64,000 bases of DNA from Tragulus kanchil (taxonomy: Eukaryota; Chordata; Mammalia; Artiodactyla; Tragulidae): assembly GCA_022376925.1 (NCBI GenBank), contig JAIOJX010000005.1:14970501-15034500 (forward strand), given 5' to 3'. Below the pieces are notes generated by a model. That model was not told the DNA's origin. It worked only from the letters and a program-made list of their open reading frames with translations, and made no database searches. The translations under genes and the position numbers were made by a program. This document shows, one piece after another, positions 1 to 11,096 of the stretch. Position 1 is the stretch's first letter. Every line of letters begins with the position of its first letter.

Positions 1-129
1 AGAAAATGGTTCCTAAAGAAAGAACATGTTGAGAAGCTATAATTGTGAATGCTCCACAGTAATTTTAGTATGAAATGGACTTCATCTATCTATCTTCATA
101 TTTAATATTTGCCTGTGTTTTCATTTTAG

Positions 130-253
130 GAATACCAGGAGGACAGGAATGACCTTGTGATTTCAGAGACGGAACTGAGACAGGTGGTTTACATTTTCAA
201 ATGTGGCAAGTCGACTCTACAGATAAAAGGGAAAATAAATTCCATTATCATCG
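130..253 (+). pseudogene. CAP2: Duplicate copy of CAP2 exon (left copy)
   Basis: The sequence matches the exon at 1276-1399, offset 1146, with intact splice sites. It belongs to the left copy of a tandem duplication whose partner exon (342-420) is frameshifted. I treat it as an artefactual or non-functional duplicate rather than a third real exon. Confidence 0.75.
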
Positions 254-341
254 GTAGGCTGTGAATGTATACTCACTGTAGTAAACTGCTTTGCATAAAC
301 AAGCTGTCTGTATTTAGGAAATTGCTTTGCTTTCCCCCCAG

Positions 342-420
342 ACAACTGTAAGAAGTTTGGCCTGGTTTACAATGTGGTGGGCATTGTGAGGTGATCAACT
401 CCAGGGACATTCAGATGCAG
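342..420 (+). pseudogene. CAP2: Damaged duplicate of CAP2 exon (four bases lost)
   Basis: This is the left copy of the exon at 1488-1570, but only 79 bp long. Three bases are missing where intact copies read GGTGTTTGAC and this one GGTTTAC, and one G is missing from GTGGAGG. The net loss of four bases breaks the frame. Splice dinucleotides survive. Right after the donor GTAAGGG the sequence departs from the other copies. The pattern fits low-quality sequence at the end of a contig or read better than a decayed gene, because the adjoining intron is unchanged. Confidence 0.75.
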
Positions 421-676
421 GTAAGGGTGCAACCCCTAGGGTCTTTTTTATAAATTTGACTCCTCTTTCGGTGAACTTTTCGTCTGTGCCCCATCTACTC
501 TAGGGTCTTCTATAGGGTGTTTCATTCTGGTCCACTGACCAAGGTGCTGATATGACCTGCTGAGTCCCCTGTCATTTTCACCACTGTCTTGAGTGGGACA
601 GGACACTGTGAACATAGATGGAAGCCATGTTAATGAAACATGGATGGATGCCCTGCCAATTTAATGTGACAGTATT

Positions 677-857
677 AGTTTTTCTGACTCTTTTTGACCC
701 CATAGACAGTACTCCATGAAAGGAATTCTCCAGGCAAGAATACTGGAGTGGGTTGCCATGCCCTTCTCCAGGGGATCTCCCCAACCCAGGGATCGAACCT
801 GGGTCTCCTGCATTGCAGATGGATTCTTTACCATCTGAGCCATCCTGCCAATCCAAG
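677..857 (-). repeat. Bov-tA/Bov-A2-type SINE, partial
   Basis: The minus strand carries the typical element: tRNA-like GGTTCGATCCCTGGG box, then the CAACCCACTCCAGTATTC core. It lies in a CAP2 intron. Confidence 0.85.
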
Positions 858-1275
858 GGGCTTCCGTAAAGGGGAGGAACAAAATACCCAGAAACATTGT
901 TATGATCTGAAAATACACCAGGACTTAGGTTTCTGCCAGTCTATTGATCCAACTCCTATTTGCAGATATTGCTACAGCATCAAGTCCAGACTCAGCCTAA
1001 AAGCTCTCACATCCCTGCTCCAGCCCCGACCCGCTAGCCAGGGTTCCTGACGCCTGACTGTTCACAAATGAACACTGACACCCCCCTCCCCACTTCCCAG
1101 TAAGCGTTTCCAACAACACAAAGTCAGACCTGTGGTTTAGTCTGTAAGAAAATGGTTCCTAAAGAAAGAACATGTTGAGAAGCTATAATTGTGAATGCTC
1201 CACAGTAATTTTAGTATGAAATGGACTTCATCTATCTATCTTCATATTTAATATTTGCCTGTGTTTTCATTTTAG

Positions 1276-1399
1276 GAATACCAGGAGGACAGGAATGACC
1301 TTGTGATTTCAGAGACGGAACTGAGACAGGTGGTTTACATTTTCAAATGTGGCAAGTCGACTCTACAGATAAAAGGGAAAATAAATTCCATTATCATCG
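1276..1399 (+). CDS. CAP2: CAP2 coding exon, start of C-terminal CARP domain (middle copy, intact)
   Basis: This 124-bp exon follows a pyrimidine-rich tract ending in AG and is followed by GTAGG. It begins in phase 0 and ends one base into a codon. It encodes 41 residues starting [10 protein letters not shown] and including [15 protein letters not shown], the entry into the beta-sheet (CARP) domain that binds ADP-actin in CAP proteins. The split codon joins to the next exon as Asp. The same exon occurs at 130-253 and 2357-2480 with the same sequence by eye. Only one copy is expected in a real CAP2 gene. I chose this copy because both it and its partner exon at 1488-1570 are undamaged and both flanks are intronic sequence; the copy at 2357 would serve equally well. 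Confidence 0.9.
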
Positions 1400-1487
1400 G
1401 TAGGCTGTGAATGTATACTCACTGTAGTAAACTGCTTTGCATAAACAAGCTGTCTGTATTTAGGAAATTGCTTTGCTTTCCCCCCAG

Positions 1488-1570
1488 ACAACTGTAAGAA
1501 GTTTGGCCTGGTGTTTGACAATGTGGTGGGCATTGTGGAGGTGATCAACTCCAGGGACATTCAGATGCAG
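1488..1570 (+). CDS. CAP2: CAP2 coding exon, CARP domain (middle copy, intact)
   Basis: This 83-bp exon lies between CCCCCCAG and GTAAGG. It completes the Asp codon split from the previous exon and ends in phase 0 after Gln. It encodes [20 protein letters not shown] followed by NSRDIQMQ, a turn-rich strand repeat typical of the CARP motif. The intron before it is only 88 bp. A second intact copy is at 2569-2651 and a damaged copy at 342-420. Together with the preceding exon it forms a 207-bp symmetric unit, so duplicates would keep the reading frame if spliced in. Confidence 0.9.
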
Positions 1571-2356
1571 GTAAGGGGTCCTTTCAAGCTTGCCCAGCCC
1601 CCACTAACCACGCCTTCTGTTACACAGGGCCCTCCGTGTCCACCGAAAAGCTCCTGCAGTCTCTCCCCTAGACACAGCTCTGCCTTCGCCTCCTCTCTGA
1701 AACCCCCTCTTCTTGGACAGGGTTGATTCCCTCTTTTCAGCATCTTATAACCCATCCTATTTTGCCCAGGAAAAACTAGTAGACCACTTCTATTTCAGGA
1801 ATAGCTAATTAATCCTTTACAGCTCCAGAAATCTGCATAGTACCTGTTCAGTAAATGTTTGATGAGTGAGTGATTGGAATGAATCAACTAATCAGTGAAC
1901 CAAAATACTGAGACATTCTGCATAATAGCACCATGCCAAAGAGGATGTTTTTGCCCCGGGAAAAATTGGTTCTAGATAAAGTTTTTCTGAAGTCATTGAG
2001 ATTATCAGAAACGCAACTTGGAAAGTAGGATTGCATTTGCAAAACAGAAGAAAATCTACATTGTTAAAACAATTTTGATTTAGCCAGATGGGATTTTATA
2101 ATATGCCCAAAGCTAAATGACTTCTTACTTTGGCTGACTGTATCTTTGATTACATCCTTTTCATATTGTTAATCACCCCTTATTATCCGTTGTTTCCCGA
2201 TAATGTTTGTTAAACTTGGCTTCTAGTTTTAAGATTGTTCTCTTTGTCATTACTAGGCTTTTCATCAGATTTCAAAATCTTTTTTTTTTCCATTTTAGGA
2301 AATGGACTTCATCTATCTATCTTCATATTTAATATTTGCCTGTGTTTTCATTTTAG

Positions 2357-2480
2357 GAATACCAGGAGGACAGGAATGACCTTGTGATTTCAGAGACGGA
2401 ACTGAGACAGGTGGTTTACATTTTCAAATGTGGCAAGTCGACTCTACAGATAAAAGGGAAAATAAATTCCATTATCATCG
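2357..2480 (+). pseudogene. CAP2: Third copy of CAP2 exon
   Basis: Matches the exon at 1276-1399 at an offset of 1081 with the same flanking intron and splice sites. It is intact in sequence, so it may be the true copy and the middle one the duplicate. Either way, one of the pair is expected to be false. Confidence 0.7.
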
Positions 2481-2568
2481 GTAGGCTGTGAATGTATACT
2501 CACTGTAGTAAACTGCTTTGCATAAACAAGCTGTCTGTATTTAGGAAATTGCTTTGCTTTCCCCCCAG

Positions 2569-2651
2569 ACAACTGTAAGAAGTTTGGCCTGGTGTTTGAC
2601 AATGTGGTGGGCATTGTGGAGGTGATCAACTCCAGGGACATTCAGATGCAG
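2569..2651 (+). pseudogene. CAP2: Third copy of CAP2 exon
   Basis: Same 83-bp exon as 1488-1570, undamaged, followed by GTAAGGGG. It sits in the right-hand copy of the 1081-bp duplication. The only difference I see nearby is one extra C in a C run about 75 bp into the following intron. Confidence 0.7.
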
Positions 2652-3557
2652 GTAAGGGGTCCTTTCAAGCTTGCCCAGCCCCCACTAACCACGCCTTCTG
2701 TTACACAGGGCCCTCCGTGTCCACCCGAAAAGCTCCTGCAGTCTCTCCCCTAGACACAGCTCTGCCTTCGCCTCCTCTCTGAAACCCCCTCTTCTTGGAC
2801 AGGGTTGATTCCCTCTTTTCAGCATCTTATAACCCATCCTATTTTGCCCAGGAAAAACTAGTAGACCACTTCTATTTCAGGAATAGCTAATTAATCCTTT
2901 ACAGCTCCAGAAATCTGCATAGTACCTGTTCAGTAAATGTTTGATGAGTGAGTGATTGGAATGAATCAACTAATCAGTGAACCAAAATACTGAGACATTC
3001 TGCATAATAGCACCATGCCAAAGAGGATGTTTTTGCCCCGGGAAAAATTGGTTCTAGATAAAGTTTTTCTGAAGTCATTGAGATTATCAGAAACGCAACT
3101 TGGAAAGTAGGATTGCATTTGCAAAACAGAAGAAAATCTACATTGTTAAAACAATTTTGATTTAGCCAGATGGGATTTTATAATATGCCCAAAGCTAAAT
3201 GACTTCTTACTTTGGCTGACTGTATCTTTGATTACATCCTTTTCATATTGTTAATCACCCCTTATTATCCGTTGTTTCCCGATAATGTTTGTTAAACTTG
3301 GCTTCTAGTTTTAAGATTGTTCTCTTTGTCATTACTAGGCTTTTCATGACAGACCCTTTTAACTGGAGTAGTACATTCAGTAGTTGGCATATACATAGAG
3401 ATATATTTTAGGACCTTCCTTGAGGGGAAAAATTTTTAAAGTGAAATCTCTACCTCACATACCATGCATAGAAAGCAAAGTCCTAAATTGTGAAAAGAAA
3501 TACTTTCAAACTTTGAGAATAAAATACAGAAGAAAATCAGAGTAAAAAAGAAATTAA
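2652..3557 (+). other. CAP2: CAP2 intronic sequence without recognised features
   Basis: Most of it is also present at 1571-2265 as part of duplication 2. I see no exon, RNA gene or assignable repeat before the SINE at 3558. Confidence 0.5.
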
Positions 3558-3882
3558 GGGCTTCCCTGGTGGCCCAGTGGGTAAGGACACTGCCTTGCAG
3601 TGCAAGGGGCGCCGGTTTGATCCCTGGCCTGGGAAGATCCCACGTACCGCGGAGCAGCTGGACTGATGTGTCCAATTACCGAGCCGGAGCTCTGGAGCGT
3701 GTGCTCCCAGAGCCGGTGCTCTGCGACAACAGAGGCCACCGTAATGGGAGGCCCACACGGGCCAAAGAACAAAAATGGATGAAAATAGACAAATGAAAGA
3801 CCAATAGAAGTGGCCTGCCTGCTCCCCTCCCTCCCCACCCCACCCCCTCAAAATAAATAAATAAATCTTTAAAAAAAAAAAT
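3558..3882 (+). repeat. CHR-type tRNA-derived SINE, long-tail form
   Basis: It begins GGGCTTCCCTGGTGGCCCAG, has a B-box-like GGTTTGATCCCTGG, and ends with a CTCCCCTCCCTCCCC tract, AAATAAATAAATAAATC and an A run. It lies in a CAP2 intron. The subfamily name is uncertain. Confidence 0.85.
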
Positions 3883-3899
3883 GTATGTGTTCAACAGAA

Positions 3900-4922
3900 C
3901 ACATCATCTACAAAGCTGAAAGTTGGGTCACGGATTGAAGAAAGATACTTGCGATGCAGATAATCAAAAAGGATTTATAACCAAGTTTATAAGGAACATA
4001 ACACAAATCAAAAAGAAGGAGAATAACAATCCAATAGAAAAATGAGCAAAGAATATGAAGGCACTTCAGAGGAGAAAAAACTACATCATTTGATAAATGC
4101 ATGAAAATATGCATAACTGGCCTCATAGAAGAAGACATGCAGATGAATTAGTTACATCCTCTAAGGCTTACGGTTTTGAATTCGGGCTGTGCTTACTTTG
4201 AAAGGGGCAGGTTAGCTGAAACTCATGCATATCCAAATTGCGCCACTTGAGGACTGCCTATATATTAAGAAATCTCCTGGTACAAGAGTCGTTATGAGAA
4301 TCCTGACACGTCAGTGTTGAGAGAGTAAAACTATTACCCTCACTGTGCAAAGCAAATTGGCACCGTCTAGTAAGGTCAGTCATAGCCTGTAACTGAGCAG
4401 TTTCACTCTTCAGGCATGTGCACCAAAGAAGCTCCAGTGCCCACGCTGATTAGAGGTGTAAAAATGTTTATTGCAGTAATATTCATAATGGCAATAAAAA
4501 CCAGAGCAATGTAAATGTCCACCAGTTGGTAAATGAACACATGAATCCACCTAATAGAATATTGTACAATTAATTAAAAATCATTGCATGAACTACACTT
4601 ACATGTTTGAAAACAGAAAAATCTCAAAAGCAACCCTGAGTGATAAAGGCAAATTCTGGAGCCCCAGGCATTGTGTAATGTGTCCCTTTATAGAAAGATC
4701 GGAAACATGGAAAACAACATGCACATGTTAACTATACGAATGCGGGCTCGAGTTCAGCTCAAGAGACAAGACTACTATGAATTGTAAACACAAAATTCAG
4801 AAACAGAGAGGACAGAGAGACAGTGGGTGATATAGATGGGTTTCAACCGTACTGTAAGGTTCTAGTCCTAAAAATAAGACAGATGAGCCAAAAAGTTAAG
4901 TTCTGATAAAGCTATTTAACAG

Positions 4923-4975
<53 letters not shown>

Positions 4976-5450
4976 TACATATTTTCTTATTCTTTGTCTG
5001 CTTCTGTGTTTGAAATACATCCTAATTTTTCAGGGCCATAGGCCTTAAAATAATCTGGAAGGATGGATCATGGTTATCTGTCCAGGAGGGATAGAAACTT
5101 GGCAGCCTGGCTGAGAAACAAGAGAGAGGCATTTTACTGAACACTCCTCAACCTTCTGGATGTTCAAACCAAGTGACTTTCATTACCTATTTAAAGCATT
5201 TAATAAAACTGTTTTAAAAGGGCCTGGCCATAGTGAAGACAGAAAGCAGATTTGTGCAGGTTGCCCGGGAATGAGGACAGACTGACTATAAATGGGCATT
5301 GGGGATATTTGGAGGAGGATGGAAATATTCCAAAACTGAATTGTAGTGACAGTCGCCCAGATTTACTGAGTGTCGTTAAATTGTACACTTGAAGCAGGTG
5401 AATTTTATGTTTGCACCTTTTATTTCAATAATGCTGTTAAAAAGGTTGAA
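3900..5450 (+). mobile_element. Old, degraded L1 (ORF2 end and 3' region)
   Basis: A/T-rich sequence resembling the ORF2 C-terminal coding region (AATAGAAAAATGAGCAAAG, CCACCAGTTGGTAAATGAAC) ends in a typical L1 3' part (AAATTGTACACTTGAAGCAG). It has no open frame. A dinucleotide repeat lies at 4926-4974, and the right part is in duplication 3. Confidence 0.65.
4926..4974. repeat. (TA)n(CA)n microsatellite
   Basis: About 18 TA units run into about seven CA units. Confidence 0.95.
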
Positions 5451-5591
5451 AGGGGATTTCCCTGTTTTCCAGTGGCTAAGACTACATGCTCCCAATGTAG
5501 GGGGCCCTGGGTTCAGTCCCTGGTCAAGGAACTAGATCCCACATGCTGCAACCAAGAGTTCACATGATGCAATTAAAGATCCTGAATGCCA
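5450..5591 (+). repeat. Degraded CHR-type SINE
   Basis: TTTCCCTGTTTTCCAGTGGC, GGTTCAGTCCCTGGTCAAGG and GATCCCACATGCTGCAACC mark a diverged element. A second copy is at 6561-6702 through duplication 3. Confidence 0.7.
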
Positions 5592-6215
5592 GGCTTCCCT
5601 GGTGGCTAAGTGATGAAGAATCTGCTTGCTGGGCTTCCCTGGTGGTCCAGTGGGTAAAGAGTTTGCCCTGCAGTGCAAGTGATCCCGGTTCAGTCCCTGG
5701 CCTGAGAAGATCCCACATGCCACGGAGCGACTGGACCAGTGTGTGCAATTACAAGCCAGCACTCTGGAGTGCATGTGCCCAGAGCTGGTGCTCTGCACTG
5801 AGAGAGGCCACTGCAATGAGAGGCCCACAAAGGCCAAAGAACAAAGATGGATGACAATAAACAAATAAATAATAACCAATAAAAGAGGTCAAAAAAAAAG
5901 TTGTAAAAAAAAAAAGAATCTGCCTGCCAATGCAGGAGACACGGACTCGATCCTTGATCTGGAAAGATCCCACACAGCCCTCAGAGCAACTTAGCCCATG
6001 CACCACAAATACTGAGCCTGTGCTCTGGAGCCCAGGAACCGCAATTACTGAAGCCTGTGCTCTCCAGAGCCCATGCTCTAAAACAAATAAAGCCATGGCA
6101 ATGAGAAGCCCAAGTCCCACAGCTAGCGAGTAGCCCCCACTCGCTGCCACCTGAGAAGACTTGCAAGCAGCAACGAAGACCCAGCAGAGTGAAAAGTAAA
6201 TAAAAGTTTTAAAAA
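5592..6215 (+). repeat. CHR-type SINE split by a younger CHR-type SINE
   Basis: The outer element starts GCTTCCCTGGTGGCTAAG and resumes after 5914 at CCAATGCAGGAGACACGG. The inner element (about 5631-5914) is complete, with a short A-rich tail. It is bounded by AGAATCTGCTTGC / AGAATCTGCCTGC, a target-site duplication with one difference. Duplicated at 6703-7326. Confidence 0.8.
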
Positions 6216-7355
6216 GCAATCCTGAGTGCTGCAACTAAAACTCATTACTGAACACTCCTCAACCTTCTGGATGTTCAAACCAAGTGACTTTCATTACCTA
6301 TTTAAAGCATTTAATAAAACTGTTTTAAAAGGGCCTGGCCATAGTGAAGACAGAAAGCAGATTTGTGCAGGTTGCCCGGGAATGAGGACAGACTGACTAT
6401 AAATGGGCATTGGGGATATTTGGAGGAGGATGGAAATATTCCAAAACTGAATTGTAGTGACAGTCGCCCAGATTTACTGAGTGTCGTTAAATTGTACACT
6501 TGAAGCAGGTGAATTTTATGTTTGCACCTTTTATTTCAATAATGCTGTTAAAAAGGTTGAAAGGGGATTTCCCTGTTTTCCAGTGGCTAAGACTACATGC
6601 TCCCAATGTAGGGGGCCCTGGGTTCAGTCCCTGGTCAAGGAACTAGATCCCACATGCTGCAACCAAGAGTTCACATGATGCAATTAAAGATCCTGAATGC
6701 CAGGCTTCCCTGGTGGCTAAGTGATGAAGAATCTGCTTGCTGGGCTTCCCTGGTGGTCCAGTGGGTAAAGAGTTTGCCCTGCAGTGCAAGTGATCCCGGT
6801 TCAGTCCCTGGCCTGAGAAGATCCCACATGCCACGGAGCGACTGGACCAGTGTGTGCAATTACAAGCCAGCACTCTGGAGTGCATGTGCCCAGAGCTGGT
6901 GCTCTGCACTGAGAGAGGCCACTGCAATGAGAGGCCCACAAAGGCCAAAGAACAAAGATGGATGACAATAAACAAATAAATAATAACCAATAAAAGAGGT
7001 CAAAAAAAAAGTTGTAAAAAAAAAAAGAATCTGCCTGCCAATGCAGGAGACACGGACTCGATCCTTGATCTGGAAAGATCCCACACAGCCCTCAGAGCAA
7101 CTTAGCCCATGCACCACAAATACTGAGCCTGTGCTCTGGAGCCCAGGAACCGCAATTACTGAAGCCTGTGCTCTCCAGAGCCCATGCTCTAAAACAAATA
7201 AAGCCATGGCAATGAGAAGCCCAAGTCCCACAGCTAGCGAGTAGCCCCCACTCGCTGCCACCTGAGAAGACTTGCAAGCAGCAACGAAGACCCAGCAGAG
7301 TGAAAAGTAAATAAAAGTTTTAAAAAGCAATCCTGAGTGCTGCAACTAAAACTCA

Positions 7356-8503
7356 GCCCAGCCACATCAATTCCTTTACAAAAGAAAGAAGAAATAGCCA
7401 TGGAGAAAAGTTCGTATGATTTGGTTCAGTAATTCTGCATTTTGGCAAACTCTCCTAGAAAACTACTACAGATTATAGGAGAGAGAAGAGACGTGGAGGT
7501 TATGTGGAAATTAAAACAAAAATTTACATAGAAATAAAAAACAAAGTTAATACAGATACATGCATTAAATGCTAGAGCATTGGCCTGGGCAAGGTCACAT
7601 ATCACCTGTCACTCAACAGAGGAGCTACCTAAACTCTAGCCCAGTGCTCCTGATAAGAAACAGTCTCTGTTCTCAAAATGTTTACAGACTACCATGGATA
7701 AAAGGCCTATACTGTAGATAGTTTAAGGAAGCATTGACTAAGACGCTGTGAAAATGACAGTTCTTATCCTATCAGGACTATTTAAAAATTCTGCAGACTT
7801 TTCAGATACATAGATGTTTTAGCATTTTATAAGGTAACACAGTGGTACATAAACAAAAATGAAATGTCTTACCTACCGTGCTGACCTTACGTGGCCTCCA
7901 TCTGTCCCACAAAGGAATTGCCTAAGACACACTGACAGTTTACTTACATTCCCTTCGTGTGCCAGGTGCTCATGCAGTTCTGGGCAATATGGAAACTTTC
8001 GCTCTCCATCATTATCAAATAAATCTAGAAATTGCCAAAACATTACTGCTGACACATTCTTGATATATAGATACCAGTATTATTTTATGTGATTTATGGC
8101 GAAGCCTTGTTGCTTAGCTGACCTTAAACTACCTCTGCCTTTTTTTTCCCTCTCACTGGGGCTCCATTCCAATTCAGTGTCCGGTTTCTACGAGGAGAGG
8201 AGCAAACAGAGAAGCGCGGTGACCTGGCTAGACTCCCCCAAGGCACTCTTTACATTCCCTGCACCATCCCAAGCCTTGCTCCTTTAATTTGCAACCCAGT
8301 CTTTTCTTCAGGGTGAAAGAAGAGATGTCTTTATCGCTTCAATTACCATTACAAGAAGGAAAACTATAGAGTTCTAATACGCTCATTGGGGAAACAGTCT
8401 GCCCCTGTAGAGATGGGAGGGGAGGTGATGTCTGAAAATGGACTGTTAAAAGAGAAATTTTAAACGAATCAGAAGTTTCATCACACTTGATATTTGTAAC
8501 AGT
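7356..8503 (+). other. CAP2: CAP2 intron, no recognised features
   Basis: Intron between the exon pair and the 47-codon exon. Short open frames here show no family resemblance and no splice context that would make them exons. Confidence 0.5.
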
Positions 8504-9179
8504 ACAAGTAACCGCCTCCTCTTGGGTATGATCCTATTTACCTATACAACAAGGGGCCTGAACCACGTCTCCAGTCTGGGTTCCTGAAACGGATACATTT
8601 CAAAATACCGTGCCTCTCATCTCATTTAAGCTTCACATTCAGCCAGAGAGATTTTTATCTAGCAAATGATTTGCGTGAGAAGAATTGAAGTGTTTCTTGT
8701 TTATTCTTACTTAGATTCAGGAAAAAAAAAAATCTACTCAATTACTGAAGAATTTACCCTTAAAGGACGGTATTAGTGCCTGTTTTCACCCACGTTTCCT
8801 AGAGATTCGTCCAAACGAACATTTTAAGTGCATGAAAGCAAACACCTCTTGTTTCTTTTATCAAGAAATCAAATATATGTTTCAGATCTGCTAACAGGGT
8901 TGCGAAACCTTTTCTGAACATTGAGTTACTGTTTTCAAATTAGTCCCTGTGTTTTGTGTCAGGAAAGAGACCCTGAGGTTCGAGAACCCCCTTGTGTGGT
9001 CCTTCCATTCTGTCCCCAGGTGACACATAGTAATTCACCCAGTGGACACTGTCCACCAGCCTTCCCAGGCCTGACCTCGCTGTTCCAAGCACTCGCTTAG
9101 CCCGTGGACTGTTCTTATTTGGGGATGCTGGAATTTCTATTTATTTGCTTTGGCCCTAGATTTCTTTTTTCTATTTCAG

Positions 9180-9320
9180 GTAATGGGGAAAGTGCCAACA
9201 ATTTCCATTAATAAGACCGAAGGCTGCCACGTATACCTCAGCGAAGATGCTTTAGACTGTGAGATTGTGAGTGCCAAATCATCTGAAATGAATATACTTA
9301 TCCCTCAGGATGGTGATTAT
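9180..9320 (+). CDS. CAP2: CAP2 coding exon (VMGKVPT...DGDY), first copy
   Basis: This 141-bp exon starts after CTATTTCAG and ends before GTAAGT. It encodes exactly 47 residues in phase 0, beginning [16 protein letters not shown] and ending IPQDGDY. It includes the [19 protein letters not shown] stretch characteristic of the CAP C-terminal beta-sheet domain. It joins in frame to the Gln that ends the previous exon and the Arg that begins the last one. A copy with no difference I can see lies at 10336-10476, offset 1156, so one of the two is redundant. Which is genuine cannot be told from the exon itself. Confidence 0.92.
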
Positions 9321-10335
9321 GTAAGTACCTTTTAAAAGACTAAACAGTTTTTTCACGATTAACCTTCTTAGAGGCTGATTCGTCACCTGCCAGCATTTGA
9401 GCTTCCTTTGTAGAATCATTTGCAGGCAGGAAACGAGTTCAGAGAATGGCATTTCACATCTGCTCCCCTGTTAGTTTCTTGCCTATGCCCAGTCCTGGCT
9501 TTGTGATTCTTGAAGCAGTTTCCTAATAATTACCTTAATGGACTAGTTTTCAGCAGATGGTACACCAGGCATCTACGCTCACACTACTTAGGACTAAATA
9601 GTTTGCTTTGCTATGGGAGGGCATGGGCCTCCCTGGTGGCTAAGATGGTGCCAATGCAGGACAAGTAACGCCTCCTCTTGGGTATGATCCTATTTACCTA
9701 TACAACAAGGGGCCTGAACCACGTCTCCAGTCTGGGTTCCTGAAACGGATACATTTCAAAATACCGTGCCTCTCATCTCATTTAAGCTTCACATTCAGCC
9801 AGAGAGATTTTTATCTAGCAAATGATTTGCGTGAGAAGAATTGAAGTGTTTCTTGTTTATTCTTACTTAGATTCAGGAAAAAAAAAAATCTACTCAATTA
9901 CTGAAGAATTTACCCTTAAAGGACGGTATTAGTGCCTGTTTTCACCCACGTTTCCTAGAGATTCGTCCAAACGAACATTTTAAGTGCATGAAAGCAAACA
10001 CCTCTTGTTTCTTTTATCAAGAAATCAAATATATGTTTCAGATCTGCTAACAGGGTTGCGAAACCTTTTCTGAACATTGAGTTACTGTTTTCAAATTAGT
10101 CCCTGTGTTTTGTGTCAGGAAAGAGACCCTGAGGTTCGAGAACCCCCTTGTGTGGTCCTTCCATTCTGTCCCCAGGTGACACATAGTAATTCACCCAGTG
10201 GACACTGTCCACCAGCCTTCCCAGGCCTGACCTCGCTGTTCCAAGCACTCGCTTAGCCCGTGGACTGTTCTTATTTGGGGATGCTGGAATTTCTATTTAT
10301 TTGCTTTGGCCCTAGATTTCTTTTTTCTATTTCAG

Positions 10336-10476
10336 GTAATGGGGAAAGTGCCAACAATTTCCATTAATAAGACCGAAGGCTGCCACGTATACCTCAGCGA
10401 AGATGCTTTAGACTGTGAGATTGTGAGTGCCAAATCATCTGAAATGAATATACTTATCCCTCAGGATGGTGATTAT
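10336..10476 (+). pseudogene. CAP2: Duplicate copy of CAP2 47-codon exon
   Basis: Same as 9180-9320 including splice sites and flanking intron. The right flank here continues into a complete Bov-tA SINE (10785-10985), whereas the left copy breaks off inside that SINE. The right copy may therefore be the one in natural context, with the left its duplicate. Confidence 0.7.
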
Positions 10477-10784
10477 GTAAGTACCTTTTAAAAGACTAAA
10501 CAGTTTTTTCACGATTAACCTTCTTAGAGGCTGATTCGTCACCTGCCAGCATTTGAGCTTCCTTTGTAGAATCATTTGCAGGCAGGAAACGAGTTCAGAG
10601 AATGGCATTTCACATCTGCTCCCCTGTTAGTTTCTTGCCTATGCCCAGTCCTGGCTTTGTGATTCTTGAAGCAGTTTCCTAATAATTACCTTAATGGACT
10701 AGTTTTCAGCAGATGGTACACCAGGCATCTACGCTCACACTACTTAGGACTAAATAGTTTGCTTTGCTATGGGAGGGGCATGGG

Positions 10785-10985
10785 CCTCCCTGGTGGCTAA
10801 GATGGTAAAGAATCTCTTTGCAATGCAGGAAGCCTGAGTTCAGTCCCTGGGTCAGAAAGATCTCCTGAAGAAGGGAAAGGCAGCCCACTCCACTGTTCTT
10901 GCCTGGAGAATTCCATGCACAGAGGAGCCTTGTGGGCTACACTCCATGGAGTCGCAGAGTCGAACAGGACTGAGGGACTAACACA
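10785..10985 (+). repeat. Bov-tA SINE
   Basis: CCTCCCTGGTGGCTAAGATG, tRNA-like box, the CCCACTCCACTGTTCTTGCC core and the CAGAGTCGAACAGGACTGAG end are all present. A broken left copy is at 9625-9660. Confidence 0.88.
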
Positions 10986-11096
10986 TGGTGGGGCAAAGGG
11001 AAGAAGGAGAAACACTTTGGGGCAAGTAGAGGGAATGGAGGTAATAACAAGTGACCCTATGTGTACAGTGGTTCTCACAGTTAAGAATCAGCTAGA

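Larger units (their letters stand above)
1..1577. repeat. Tandem duplication 1 (period about 1146)
   Basis: Positions 1-427 recur at 1147-1577. The junction is inferred at about 428, where sequence jumps back to intron DNA upstream of the window start; only the right part of the left copy is visible. The left copy carries a 4-base loss in the exon at 342-420. Confidence 0.85.
1218..3347. repeat. Tandem duplication 2 (period 1081)
   Basis: 1218-2265 recurs at 2299-3347, with a T-rich filler at 2266-2298 at the junction. It overlaps duplication 1, so about 350 bp of CAP2 occur three times. One C-run indel separates the copies. Confidence 0.9.
5134..7355. repeat. Tandem duplication 3 (period 1111)
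   Basis: 5134-6244 recurs head-to-tail at 6245-7355 without any difference I can see. It includes the end of an old L1 and a nested SINE pair. The junction is clean. Confidence 0.93.
8504..10806. repeat. Tandem duplication 4 (period 1156)
   Basis: 8504-9649 recurs at 9661-10806 and includes the 47-codon CAP2 exon. The left copy ends inside a Bov-tA SINE with a scrambled GCCAATGCAGG stub. Single-base run-length indels separate the copies. Confidence 0.93.

Noticed and set aside
4926..4974. A/T-rich repeat as a replication origin
   Set aside because: A plain dinucleotide microsatellite in an intron with no supporting signal.
5134..7355. Tandem array as a satellite or CRISPR-like repeat
   Set aside because: Only two long copies with no short repeat/spacer periodicity; this is a vertebrate genome.
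1..10476. CAP2 exon triplication and duplication as adaptive domain expansion
   Set aside because: Introns are as alike as exons, one copy is frameshifted, and the same 1.1-kb duplication occurs in non-coding DNA throughout the window.
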